From Isoetes taiwanensis (Eukaryota > Streptophyta > Lycopodiopsida > Isoetales > Isoetaceae), in contig JAJEKV010000001.1 in NCBI GenBank assembly GCA_021234155.1, positions 3,062,007 to 3,126,006 on the forward strand: a stretch of 64,000 nucleotides of DNA. The letters are read 5' to 3'. Below are positions 48,191 to 60,949 of the stretch, in pieces. Every line of letters begins with the position of its first letter. The first letter of the stretch is position 1. A program made the position numbers and the translations under genes. The notes beneath the pieces were generated by a model. It was not told the origin of the DNA and ran no database searches. It was given only the letters and a program-made list of their open reading frames with translations.

Positions 48191-49125
48191 TATTTTCCTA
48201 TGCTTATGCTCGGCAGGCTCTTGGCAAGAATCGGGGTGGGTTTGCCCTAATGATGGTGCCAGTTTACACAACTGAGTTGTCCCCAACAGAGAGTCGAGGA
48301 GCTCTGGTTTCTTTCCCAGAAATATTCATAAACATTAGGACACCTCTAGGCTATGTAGTAAGTTGCTTGCTGAATACCTTACTGGTTTAGCTTGGAAGTC
48401 AATGCTAGGGCTTGGTGCAGTTCTGGCAAACGTTCTTGCTGGCGGGGTTCTTGTGATGCCAGAGTCTCCTACATAGGTTGTAGTCAGAAGAGGAAGGAGG
48501 AGGAGGAAGCAAAAAATAGATGAACCTAAATTTGTGATTTCAACATCACAATATATAGCAATGAAGAAGCATCTGCTAATCTTCTACTACCCTTTACCAA
48601 AACAGGAAGTTTTAAATCACTTGATGCTCTAGTAAAAGCCAGCCATGGCAAAGGGGTTTATAAAGAACTTCTTTGCCTACGCAATCCAGAAGAATGGTTT
48701 TTGTTGTACTAGTTCATCATAGTTAAATGGTTGCTGAAGAACTAGAAATCAAATCTAAACATAAACTTCTAAATACAAGCTATGATGATGGGTGTTCGGT
48801 TAGACTGATCCTTTTGCTTCTTCTTAGTAGCGTTGGAATGTTAATATCATGGAATTCTGGCATTTGGGCTTATGTTTTTAGATATAAGATCTACCACAAA
48901 TGATGATAAAGCTTCAAGCGTGGCTAAATAAGGACACATAGGTTCCAAGGTTCTTGCCACAACTGCAATCTACTTGTTTATAGCATTTATTTTCTGTGGG
49001 ATTTGGACCTGTTTATTGGGTTCTAACATCTAAGATTTTCCCTTTACATTTGAGAGCTCATTCTATGTGGTTATGTATTGATGTAAAGAGTTGTTAGTAG
49101 AACTTGGCTCTCAATTTTCTTAATA
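48191..49125 (+). pseudogene. Polyol/monosaccharide transporter (PLT/PMT-type MFS) pseudogene
   Basis: The intact family are plasma-membrane proton symporters for polyols and monosaccharides with twelve membrane segments. The fragment starts within the third to fourth segment: LGRLLARIGVGFALMMVPVY, then TTELSPTESRGALVSFPEIF and GYVVSCLLNTL, matching GRFxAGIGVGxALMxAPVYTAE and SPASSRGFLTSFPEVFIN of the family. After a frame change it continues with LAWKSMLGLGAV and ends VLVMPESPT, with a TAG where the family has Trp (PESPRW). Later pieces in other frames match SHGKGVYKELLCL (central loop, near 48639), RLLLLLSSVGML-like sequence near 48806-48845, and SVGFGPVYWVLTSKIFPLHLR (near 48994, family GLGPITWVYSSEIFPLRLR). 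At least four frame shifts or stops and the loss of both ends make it non-functional. Order and spacing are kept, so it is a decayed gene copy. Confidence 0.85.
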
Positions 49126-49518
49126 TTTCAGATGTCCAATAGGCCGTTATTTTCATGAGACGATAAGAACCTTCCTTCCTTTAGAGGATTGATTCTTGTT
49201 TTTCTTGTATTTGCGGTAGTTTTTTTTTTTTTGCACCATCCCTTTGGTTTAGGTGATATTCACATGAGGAATGCCTCTGGGTATGGAGGGCATTGGATGA
49301 GCATATTTGCAAGTTATTCGATCCTAGTCTAGCATTCCTCATTTGTAGGGTATGCTTTCGTACAAAGTTGAATATCTTTATGCTCAGCGGGGTTTGCAAA
49401 ATACTATAAGGTTTGAGGCAAAGTACTAAATGGTATTGATTTCATACATGTATTATACGGTTTAGGAAGGGTTCTCACTCCCCTATATCACCTCCTCTGT
49501 GAATATGCACCTAAAGCA

Positions 49519-49898
49519 ATGGGGGTTTCAGGGGGATTTAATTTAAAAGTATTAAAAATGTAACGGTTTGTGTCATTTATTATTTGGGGCACCTACGATT
49601 TTGAAAATATGAATATGGACTCAACTAAGGTTTGGAATATGAAATACGAGAACTTAAACCTCTATACGGTTCACTTAAGGTTTCAGAATATGAAATATGG
49701 GGTCTTGAATCTCTACCAAAACTATTGAATGCCCCAATAAAATTGCTTTGACCAATACAACTAATAAGTTAGTATGATTATTTTGTCTATTGGATCTTTT
49801 TCTTTCATTTTTTTTGTTAAATAGCAACCCATTCAATTGTTTTAAATGTATAGTCTATGGTTCCAGGAACCCATTCAAAACCCCCTGAAATCCCCTGT
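49519..49898. mobile_element. MITE-like element with GGGGxTTTCAGGGGG inverted ends
   Basis: GGGGGTTTCAGGGGGATTT at 49521-49539 is mirrored by the complement of ACCCCCTGAAATCCCC at about 49880-49895. The interval is about 375 bases, AT-rich and non-coding. Inside it a unit of about 50 bases containing GAATATGAAATA is duplicated in tandem (49625-49675 and 49677-49727). No clear target-site duplication was found, so the class of DNA transposon is open. Confidence 0.5.
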
Positions 49899-51668
49899 TA
49901 TTGTGCCACATATTCTTCACCATGAACTCTATTTCATCTTGTCATAGATTGCTTCCTCTTGCACCTACCATATTTGTAGTCGTAGAGGTGGGTGCAACAA
50001 ACGCTTATCTGGGTACTATGTACTCATGTTATCTGGACAAAACCAAATTAATTGTTCTCGTGATCGCCCTCTGAAAGTCAGGATATTATAAAAGTCAGTT
50101 GTTGTATTTGAAGACAAGCTCTTGTTAATTTTTCGGTTACATATTCTTCTATTTTTAGATGTCATTCTCTGATATTTCATTTGACTGCCAGCAATTGTTC
50201 TTCTGATATCTTGAAAACATCTCTCTCCACCACAATTGAAGATGTAGCAACAAACATATATATGACCACTGGATCATTAGAATCAACTCTCAGAACATTA
50301 TGTGCTTGCTTATCTGTGTGATGTGTTCTAAAATTTCGTGTCGAATTCCTATTCTTATGACTATTTTTCGTTTCTTGGATATGGTTTAGTCATTTTGACA
50401 TGTTCATAAAATATGTGGATACATGCTATGTATGCCAGCTTCCTGATTAAAACATTCAACAACACCTTTTGACTTAATATCACTCAAGTTCAAAATAGAA
50501 TAGAATAAAAGATAGCTATGGAAGATATGGGTATCTAAATTATTTAAGTATGTAAAGAAGCTTTTTTTTGTAAGATATGTTAGATACGGCGCATAACTTC
50601 TTAAATTATAATCAGCAGAGTATATATATGTATTTAATGCTTTAAAGAGGAAATCTTTGGCATTGAGACGAAAGGAATTACAAAAAGCAGAAGAAGAACT
50701 CAAGCTATCAAAATCTTTGCAGAAACAATAGCCATAAAATGGAAGTAGAGATTTCACGGCCTCGAGTTATGCTTGTGGAAATGAGGAGGATATGCAAAAC
50801 TCTGTTCTCTCTCCATGATCTTGTAGCTTGTTTATTTCTCTCTATATTAACTAACTAACCCACCCTAAATTAAATGTTGATTCTGAATGAACTTTACTAA
50901 TTCAATCGGGGGAGGGGAAAGAGAGGGAGACGAACATTGTTAGATAACCTAGTTTGCATCATAGAGAAGATTTAGCAACAAGTAGGCCAGTCTGGAGCAG
51001 GCGAGATCCTCCGCCCTACTTCAGCTCTTTTTCCTTAAGGGCAGGTACCTAACATAAAATACATTAGATACGGCACAAGAAGAATTTCAGTAACAAGAGA
51101 TTAGATACGAGTACTTATCGAACTACGATACCACTACTAAGTTGCATTTTTAATTTGCTAAATAAATGAGATGATGGGAGTAGTTTAATAGTTTATATGA
51201 TATTCGATGGTGATATTCGATGGCTTTAAGGCTTTGATTACTACTACTGCTACTGCTTCTATAGTTGTGATATTGTGCCTTTTGTTACTGCTACGATGAT
51301 GACAGTGGTGGTGGTGGTGATGATGCGCCAAAACAAAAGTGAATCAATGAAGGACATGTGACATTTCTATATTGTTCGGTAATACATTTTTGCAAACTTT
51401 TAGGAGTGTTGAGTAATCAATCATATGTAAAGGTCTACAATAGTTGAACCTGCTTATTATTAACTTGGTGGAGCACGTTAGAACATTTTAAAATAGCTAT
51501 AAGTGCTAGTCAATCAGTCTAAAAGAAGCTAAGTCTGGCACTCCTATTTTGAAAGAGCTTTATTTTCCTATCTTCTATTTTCTACTACTGAATTCTTAAG
51601 TTGACCAACAAAAGGAATGCACAGTAGAAGTTAATATTTAAAAATAAATAAAAATCTATTTTGGAGGT
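49899..51668. other. AT-rich region, no supported gene
   Basis: AAAATAGAATAGAATAAAAG at 50488-50507 may be another short LINE tail on the minus strand. A plus-strand stretch near 50636-50737 reads as a Lys/Glu-rich helical peptide (RRKELQKAEEELKLSK) ending in a stop; on its own it cannot be called. A degenerate CTA/CTG trinucleotide region and a GGT/GAT run lie at 51235-51327. The 117-codon minus frame at 50404-50757 is AT-rich and probably chance. Confidence 0.35.
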
Positions 51669-52925
51669 AGAATAGAATAGAATAGTTTTTAGCGTCCGCG
51701 AGGAGACCAATAGGTCATGGGACTATTACAATGGAGCTAGTACAATCATTACTACTAGGATTAAAAACCCTTTCGAAGGTTTTCAAAGGGAAAAACGCTG
51801 CGGTAATGATGATACTAGACAAGCGGAGATAATGACTACTGAGGGCTCGGTAATTGGCGGCGTTTATCTAGAGAACCCTCAGGATGTATAATGCCAAGTC
51901 ATGCCGCGAGATGGTGCTTTCTACGAGAAGTTGTGGAAGGCGTGGAATGGAATGCTAATGTCAAAAAATGATTCGGACTATCTCCATGAGGGGCAACTTC
52001 GGAAGAGTATGGCTTTCATCTTCAATAACACATAGCGGCAACGAGCACATAGTCTAAACTTCTACGAGCAATTGCTGACGGCTCCCATCTACTGTCTCAA
52101 TCAGGTAACTGTGGGACCAGGTCTTGGTGGTCTGCAATAGCTACAAGCTTGTTCATGGATAATGAAGCAAAAGCCAGCGAATAAACAGGGCCACGGTGCG
52201 AGGTGGGATTTATGTGATGCATGGTAATGACCCGGTTTTCACTTGGACCAAGCGTAGCTGAGTCAATATCTTTTGAAGAAAAGCGACCATTGAGATATTG
52301 TTGCAAAGCTGGCGAGGGATCAGGCCGGCAAGCATCGAGGCCCGTGCTTTCGGTTGCCCATGACCCAGACCAAACCATATAGTGCAATGCTCTTTCCAAC
52401 ATCGTTCCAAGCTAGGAGATTCAGCCATGGCAAGTGCAAGAGCAGGATACCTAACATCATCCATGTGGTGTACCTTGAAGATATAGTGGAGATATGAGCC
52501 TTCATGTGAGAATGTTGAAGAGGCCAAAAACACAATCTCTTGTAAAAGAATAGCACAGAACTACTAGTTGTTTTTTTAACTTTCAGAGGCATAAGTGAGA
52601 AAGGACTTTTTTGCACCGGCTCCAAGCTCTCCCAAGCAGCACTAATGGCGAGGCCCCACACTTGAGCCATGCAATTAAGCAGGGCTCTACCAAAGGCGAA
52701 ACAAGTGGGCTTTAAGGTGGACAATCATGAATTTCTGTAGCGAAAACAATTGTTTTGCATTGCATAGAGTGCTCTCCAATCCGTGACCACCAGCTTGGTA
52801 ATACAGCATCACCTCTAAAAAGAATATAGAAGTTGCAACTATTCCGTTCACAATATTTTTTGCAACCCTTCAATAAGAGCATCGATGTAGGCATGCGCAT
52901 GCGGTTTTGGAGCATTGGTTACATT
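51669..52925 (-). mobile_element. LINE 3' part, minus strand, with (AGAAT)n tail
   Basis: The right-hand 230 bases match the 3' end of the LINE at 18176: after the tail (51669-51686) both read GAGACCAATAG, then CTAGTACAATCATTACTAC, then TAGGATTAAAAACC and, later, AAGCGGAGATA. Upstream on the minus strand are long but frame-shifted coding remnants (52915-52097), probably the C-terminal zinc-binding and RNase H-like region, although individual Cys/His residues are not clear. The 5' end with endonuclease and reverse transcriptase is missing. Confidence 0.72.
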
Positions 52926-55214
52926 GCGAAGTCTTCTCTACCGCTTTTCATATAGAGTTTTCATCTTAGATTCATTCTTTCCATCTTGATCTTATGCAGG
53001 GGAAGGACTTCTTCCTGCATAAATTGACCATTTTTGGCATTTCTCCTTTTCTCTATCTTTCCATCTCAACTTATTGTCCAATTTTGGACAGTTTCCTTTG
53101 TCCTTCGCATTCAATGGGGCTTTTAGGAGGTTGAAGTCCACTTCTTGATCGAGTTGATGCATCTTCGGTCATCAAGAGAATGAAATGATCGCGACCATGG
53201 ATCAATATTTTTGAGAGGATGAAAATGCATGCATCGTGATTGCACATCACGATTTTATGGTAGTTGGGTTAAGCTTTTTATTGCACTCCGACTTGTTATA
53301 TTGGAGTTTTTTCTTTATCTCAACAATTTTATTTTTTCCTTATTGATCTCACCCTCCTCCCCTAAATTATGTATATTAATATTTTATTGTTTAGTATCAC
53401 TTTTCCGTGGCGGGGCATGACCGGCCTATAACAGCCATTGCTATGCCGGTGACATCACCATTCCCTTCATTTTGGAGTTTTTTTCTATTTGTGTTATTAT
53501 TTGCGATGTCCAGGTATCAGGATGTCATGCGTCTTTGGCAACTTATAGAGTGGGTTTTCGAGGAGGCCGTGTAGTGGATTTGCAACTATCTAGCCCCTTT
53601 GGCGGGGGCATAAACAGGGTTTTCCTCAAAACCTTTTTAATCAGGTGGTAAGCCTTCGGTACCTCTTGACATATTTGGTTTATTTTGGTAGCTTGGTTGG
53701 CGGAATTGTTCTATATTATGGCTATGTCATTTTAAACTTTATGTTGTTAAGGTGAGAAACTCACGCAGTAGGGCGATTGCCCATTTTAACCCAATGTACT
53801 AAACCTTTGAGACGAGTGTGTGAAAAAAGCATGCCTGTGTCCATCACGAGAATTTTGGATGTCTTGACTGGTACTTAGATGCACTCTCGGACTTCTTAAA
53901 ATGCCCTGGTTGAATGCAGCATTTCTACTTGTGTGAAAAGCTAGTACCTTTTTCCATCTGGCAGGAGTTCCGAATGTGGAAGGCCCCTAAGGATTGACTA
54001 AAATGCTACATTTTTTTTGAATGCTCTACACACTGTTGGCGTTGTGTGAAATGTTCTTTCCAAATTAATGGTTAGCCTATTGAGCATGCCCATGGATACA
54101 ATTTTGGAAATCAAAGAGCAGAAAATTACAAACAGGGGTACAACTAAGGATGAGAGGATTGTGAAAGAAATTCTTTTTCTCACAATGCAGATAAAGTATA
54201 GAACAATTCATCTTTGGGATACTAGACTATGCGGCTCCCTTTATATAGAACTCTGGTTGTGCACATCATTCCACATGAATGTTAGATATAGTAGTCAGTT
54301 TAGCAAGAAGAATAGCATAAAGACATAAATACTATTCAAACGCGCTATTTAATAGATGAGCTAGGAGCTAAATACCAAATGCCATATCCAATGATGGTTG
54401 CTGAAGCTGGTATGTTATTATTAGAGTTATATCATTACCATGTGAAAACTACCGTATAAGGCAATGGAAGAAACACATAATTTGGTACGGATATGGGTAC
54501 AATGATGGGGCGTGGCGCTGGTTGACTTGCATACGAGCTATTCGTGATCACAGTTACAAAACCAATGGGTTCCTAAATATATCGATGAGCAGGCAGCTAG
54601 AGGACCATGATCTCTCATGTTCGTGCATGACTTAACCTCATCTGATGCATCATCGAGGTGTCAAGCCCAGTCGAGAGCTCATGCTTTCTGCCCACCTTGA
54701 TGATAAAGCGATAGATCACAGCCCACGATGACCGGTGACACTACAGATTAAGATATCAACTAGCAAGGGACGAAACCATCTTGTACATCCGTCATGACGC
54801 TACTTTAGCTTAGTGGGCACTGTGCAAGCGAATATTCAATGAGAATTAGCAGAATCTTCCTGAAGCATCTCTAAATTCAAAAGTTTTCCTAAAGTCTCTA
54901 TCCTCCTCTTTTGACACCGAAATAAATGCATATCAAGGTATGCAAATACAAAATATCCATCATAAACACAAATGGAACATCCCAGTTCCCTGGCCTTCAG
55001 CTTCCCTCAATCACTTTCAACCCTCCAAATATGATTGGGATTCCAACACTCTAAAACTCTCAGGAATATTGCTTTTTAAAGAGTTTTGGAACATGTCAAG
55101 TCATTAAACTGACATTATATCGTCAGAATGATACAGCAACGTCATGTGGAGAACAGAACCAGACAAATGAAATGAGGACAACTTTGTCAAATGGCATAAT
55201 TTTCACCGTACTAC
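52926..55214. other. No recognisable gene
   Basis: Plus-strand pieces near 54376-54460 read as a coherent peptide (GAKYQMPYPMMVAEAG) but are too short to identify. A frame at 53229-53420 is hydrophobic and AT-rich, probably chance. No repeats were recognised. Confidence 0.35.
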
Positions 55215-55680
55215 ACTTCTTGAGCGTAACAAGACCATTAAGACAAGACCATTAAAAACTTGCACCATGTTTGTGTTTTATTAAGGCTTGGGACTTTGGA
55301 GAACAAGTCAATTGCTTATTTTTTGAAGGACCAAAATAGAACTAGTCAAGTTTAATTATTCAATGCTATTGACACAACATGTGATGCATGATCAAGGACT
55401 TCCTAGTCGCGATTATTACAGTAAAAAAGTAGATTCAATAGAGCAGTAATGTCTTCACCATTTGATGGAGTGAACGTGGTAGTATTTGTAAAACAAACAA
55501 CAATAATAACATAGAAGTTGGTTTTCCATTTTCATATGGGGTGTGATTTTCGTTCTGCTACGTGTTGCACTTTGCAATATGACATAGAAATTGAGATGTT
55601 AATTATGATAGCCAAAGAAAGAACAAACAATATGTTACATTCTGTAACATGGAATAGGAGGTACGGCCTGTTCCCAACTC
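55215..55680 (+). repeat. Dispersed repeat R1, copy 2
   Basis: This is the plus-orientation partner of 22650-23125. The blocks shared with copy 1 occur in the same order over about 460 bases. The interval contains no open frame of note, so the repeat is probably a non-autonomous element or part of a larger one whose coding region is not in the window. Confidence 0.8.
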
Positions 55681-56891
55681 TCAATTTGGGAATGTGAAAA
55701 AGAAGTGGCTGAAGCAAGACTGTGGGTTTGTGCATATGGCCTGTGTGCCACCTTCAAATTTCTATCATGTTGCCAGAGTGCACTCAAGCACAATGAGTGG
55801 GGCTTGACAAATTTATTTAAAGATCTAATTATCCTCACGGATCCCAACTACTATTTTTCTACATAGCGTGCACCATTACTCTTTAAAACATTTTATGATT
55901 TTCTGACATTAAAAACAATTCCCTCTGAGTTCTATATTCAGGGGAACAACAATTAGTTCTCCTTTGCAACGATGAGGCCTGCTCTTGGCATGGAAGCTCT
56001 TCCCATTCCCAACTAACTAGAACCAGCGTGCGGCGATCTTGGTATTGAAGAATGTGAATGCTTGGTGGTAGGTGCAATAATTAATAGAATGGTTTTGGCC
56101 TGAGTAATGGAGTGGGATGGGATGGGATAAAATGGAAGAATGGATGTTGACGTGTGTAAAACTAAGTTTTGTACCGAGTAGCATGTTTTTATATATTCAT
56201 ATGAGTGAATATGCGGGATGGTTGGGTGTGAAAGCACATCACCTGGAATGAACATATTGTTGCATCTCATTGTGCCATCTAGCTTCTGTTTTTGAGGAGT
56301 TATCAGGGACAATGATTTGAAAAACTAACGAAATCCCGATATATACACAATGGGACTAAAATTTTGCAATGTGATGTAGTTTAGGAAATGTTGGGAGATG
56401 TCAGAACAACTAAAAATCATGAATTCAATTGAGGTGAAATGGTCAAAATATGTAATTCATTTATGTAACTGACTATGTGTAGTGGTATGCATCCATGGCA
56501 AATGATATCAAATTTCAAAAGTGATATAATTTGTACATAGTGGTTAAAATAATGGGCACCTGCCATACCATATATCCATGCCAATTCCGATTACCTACGA
56601 CATGAACCCAGCACATAAAATATCTAATTTTACAAGGGCTTATATCAGCTGTATTGAACAACATTATGAATTGGCATGTTATAGCCAATCCTCCCGTCTG
56701 TCCATGATCATAAGGTGTTTTATGCAATTTGGAGGGAAGTGCGTGTCAAGTATATAGTATTGATGCCAAAGTCTAAGTATCCAAAGTCTTGAGTATTCGT
56801 GAGTTTGTTTGCTTGCTTAGGGAGATCCAATAGGATCTATGCCAATTGTTCAAACAATAGTTGGAATTGTGGTGTACATCTTTTTTTGAGA

Positions 56892-56942
56892 ATGGCTGTG
56901 GGCATAGATTTGGGCACCATATATTCTGTAGTTAAAACTTAA
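56892..56942 (+). pseudogene. Hsp70 N-terminus scrap
   Basis: A 16-codon frame reads MAVGIDLGTIYSVVKT and stops. The first twelve residues match the nucleotide-binding phosphate-1 loop that opens Hsp70 proteins (GIDLGTTYSCV), differing at Thr to Ile and Cys to Val. No further Hsp70 sequence follows in any plus-strand frame. It may be the start of a pseudogene broken by rearrangement, or a chance match; the exact run GIDLGT plus YS makes chance less likely. Confidence 0.4.
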
Positions 56943-59900
56943 TTGTTGCTGGCAGCGAAATGCATCACTTGGTAGCTCCAAAATGCTTAATGACATCATT
57001 TCTTGTTGACTGACTTGCAAGAAGCGCATACCACATTGATGCCGGCCGGCATTTTGGGTTTATAGCTTTAGACATGTGATAATCAAATCTTTGCCTCAGA
57101 ATTCGGGGCCATCATTTGCAAATATTTTGCTTTTTCTAAATAAATTCAAATGAAGCCATACATTTTGGTATAGCGATAGCGTATATTTCTAAGTACAATG
57201 ACAATATGACTTTTCTGCAACATTATGTTTGTCTAAATAATTGTCGTTGAGGTGCATGCCCTATGAAACATGGAATGGGCCTTACAAATTCTTACTGCAT
57301 TTAATCTTCTCCAGTCACTCCCTTATGTGCTAGTACCATAGCGCATAGTTGAACATGCTATCCATGAACTACAAATTGGCAAGAGAGCTTAGCATAGCCT
57401 TGAAGAGATTCTCACTGGAAAGCCCTATAGGCTATTAGAGTGCAGTTAAAGTGACCTGCATATCAGCCCAAAGGCAAGAATTATTAATTCTGAATGCACA
57501 CATCACCTATAGACTCTAGAAAACTTCATTCTGAAATAATAGAAATCGTCCATTCTCATCATGGTGGATATAATCAATAATAGAAAATTCTTGGTATATC
57601 CGACAACGAGCAACCGAGGACATCGAGGAACAATAAGTAAACCTTCAAAAGAATACCTCATGCACCCATTAAAGCAATCAAAAAGCGCCAATCAAGTTAC
57701 CATTCTGGGTGAATCTTGGTCAAGAAGCGTGAAAATAGAGCGTCTCTTCCATAGGCTATGAAGATTTAGAAACAATGAGCAGCAAAGGCAGAATTTATAA
57801 TACGCTCTCTTCTGATAGTTCATTAGGCAAGCTCTGGTTTCTACCAAAGGATGGATATGGAAATGAAGAATGCGAGGAAGCGACATCTATTACAGTTAAA
57901 ATAGTAAGATCAACTTCACGCCATGGCGATCAATGTCTTTACATGGATTGCATCAGGAAGCTGCATAGCGGAAAAACATGCCTTTGGAGCATCAATTTGC
58001 AAGAAAGAACATAAATTAGCGAGTCACAAATTAGAAGGAAGAGAAAATATCACCGAGAAAATACATAATTTAAGAAATAATAGAATGTTCAATCTTAGGC
58101 ACGCATACCAAAGCTAGCTGCTTAATCCCATTGATTTAATAAATGTTGTGTGGCACATTTACACCAAAAATGATTCATTTTAGCACAAAAGCAAAAGCTT
58201 GAGTTAGCCCGACTTCATTCTTCTTCCAGTAATCATTGATGCATATAGCAAAAGTTTTCGAGTTTTTCAAAAATTACAGCGGCCGAGGAAGTACTACCGC
58301 GGCACCAAAGGGGCTAAGCGTATTCTCCTCAACATTGATGCCGCCAGAGCAAAGTATCTTGATCTTTAAAAGGATATTATATTTAAAGACAACATTAAAT
58401 TCTGCGGCTTGGGAACTACATTTTGCTTTTCATAGAACGTAAAGGAAGACACGCAAAGAGAGGAAATAGGCCTTTTTTAGAAAAAGAAATTTTCCGCGGT
58501 TAGCTAATTATGAGTGATACATTTGTGTTTATGTGCACAATACACTTTGCTTAGAAAGAGTCAAATATTAGCAATGAGAGGATTGGAAGATTACAAAGCA
58601 ACGCTCACATTTCTAAAACTATACATAGGCCTAGATGCAAGTGCTTTGGAATTTAAACACCCATCAATATGCACCGCATCAAAATGACATGCATAGATAA
58701 ACTTAGTTGATGTATGACCATATAGGTCTACAGCGGTATGGCACATGGGTATATAAAAGTGATTAGTACCTTCATGCGAATAGATGGGCATATAAAGGCG
58801 ATTATGGATCTACCTTCCTTACAAACAACTTATAATATTTGCGAGGCAAAGCACCTTAAAATAGAGAATCTTGTAAAAGAGGCACATACATATATTAGAT
58901 TATGTGCAATGAATAGCATGTCGGCCCTAAGCAGAATAGCGTGGCATTCTCAATTATTACCTCAAGCATAAGCCAAAAAGGGAAGAACCAATACCAATCC
59001 TAAAAGTTATGGCAAGGTAAATATATGAATTTGCGAAGACTTGGCTGGCTCCCCAGCGAGTTCAATACCAAAGCTTGACCCGCGGTGATTGTGCCCGGCA
59101 CGATAAGCGAAACCAAGCTTTTAGGCCGCATTGTTTGTGCTTGAACCAAAATTAGAAACTACTTCTAGTATAAAATCATGTTTGAGCTCTAACTTCATGC
59201 ATTCACATGATCCACCGGACAGATGAGGACATGGGGCAAAAGTTTAGAATTTTGTTATTGACTTTACCATTCTTAACTTATGAACTTCACACACCTTTGT
59301 AACAATATTTATAATACTACTTGCACCTTTATGTAACAATATTTGTAAACCACGAGAAGAACTTTCCAGACGAACATTACGGCTATTGTTGCAAATAGAA
59401 AGCTATAGTCCATAAGCATGGTTCGACAAAGAACAAACTCTCAAACTGCGTTTTGAAGATCACACAAACAAAATTGAAATTCAACTCACATAAGTGGTAG
59501 CGAGGAACTATAAGCGGCCAGAGGGGCAAATAAGTAAATGTTGTGCGGTATCAAATATGGCATTAAACTTGGGTACGCACAAACTTATCTCCAACTACGA
59601 GAAGCATCTATGAAAGGGGCCTTGGCACTTTGGGAGGCATATGGATAGGTGGACTTGACGAGAAAAAGACTTGGTGTCAGTAGGATGCTTCATGAAATGA
59701 CCATTTTGGAAGTTGGTTGGGTGTAAGATATTTGCAATGGCATCCATTATGAGCGGCATCTATGATATTTGCAATGGCATCCATTATCAAAACACGCCGA
59801 CCACGATACAAAAATAAACCCACGCTTGATCAATGAGTGCACTAAACTGCTGGCGCCCGGCTCGTTCACCGACTTGAGAGGTATCTCCAGCTTTGTTAAA

Positions 59901-60949
59901 ATCGTAAAACCGGACATGCACTTACCATTACATAAAAACACCTACGAAAAAAGCGAGAATCACGACAACCTCGAGCGTCAATATGCGGCTCGCTTCACCA
60001 TTTCACGAGAGGTTTTCACGCTCTGAAGGTTTATGGAAACTGAGAAATAAATTCAACAACTTCCGGTTTTATGCAAGATCGGCCGAGGCACGGATTGCAA
60101 GATTCTTGGGTTTTGCCGCCGCTTTTACTGCAGCTCCACTGTATAGATTCCAAGCGGTGATGCGCTCCCGATATGGCGATATGGCGGATCTACTTGGCGC
60201 AACAAAGCGCGTGAGCAAAAAATTAAGTAGTAGCTTCGCCATTTCACAATGCTTCTTCCATCTAAATTCCATCATTCAATCTTTGGCGAACTTTGTTCAA
60301 AAGCAGGCAATTTAATTTAGATCAGCTTGGATCACGAGGGGAAGTTGGATCTTTGGGAGGCCGCAAGATGAAGGAGCGCCCATGCGCGGTTACATGCGGC
60401 GTTCCACGGCACAAATTCAACACCCTCAAAAATAAGAAGAAGATGTTCCCCTTTACAATTTACCCATACTATTAAAAACACCCACACCGATTTATTGTTA
60501 GATCTTTGCTAACACAATTCTGCTTGAAAGAATTACTTGAGAACATGAAGGCCCGGGCCGGCCCGGAGCAAAAGAATCGATATTACTTGACATAGAAGAA
60601 AAGGGCGAAGAAAAATATCTGAAGTGGTGGATGTCTTCTTGAGGACACCATGTTCTTGCTCGGATCGGGAGTATTGCATTATGTAGTGCAGAAAGAATGA
60701 AGGTAAAATCACGGCCGATCTTGTCCGATTCACGGATATAGATGCGAAATAGGATTATTCAGCATAGAAGCCACTTGAAGATCAAAAGATGCGGTTGAAT
60801 GATGATCGACGAATTGTACAGCAAAAAGGGAAGAAAGCAAATGCTCAATGAGATGAAGCGATTAAGGGATGAGAATAAAGATGGTATACGCAGTAAACAA
60901 TAAGCGGTGTCCGAGGAAACAAGGCACTTGAGTCTGGTCCTCGGGGCTT
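56943..60949. other. No recognised gene; possible 5' part of the LINE that follows
   Basis: A 24-bp word (ATATTTGCAATGGCATCCAT core) occurs twice, at 59727-59750 and 59764-59787. A plus frame of 110 codons at 59983-60315 is basic (with ARSAEARIARFLGFAAAF) and precedes the LINE at 60950 on the same strand. It could be part of its ORF1 or an unrelated frame. Frames at 57775-58117 are unassigned. Confidence 0.3.

Noticed and set aside
50636-50740. Coiled-coil-like peptide RRKELQKAEEELKLSK as an exon
   Set aside because: A single short open stretch without convincing splice sites on both sides; not enough for a gene call.
50404-50757. 117-codon minus-strand frame
   Set aside because: AT-rich, Tyr/Phe/Leu/Asn-rich peptide with no known motif; likely chance.
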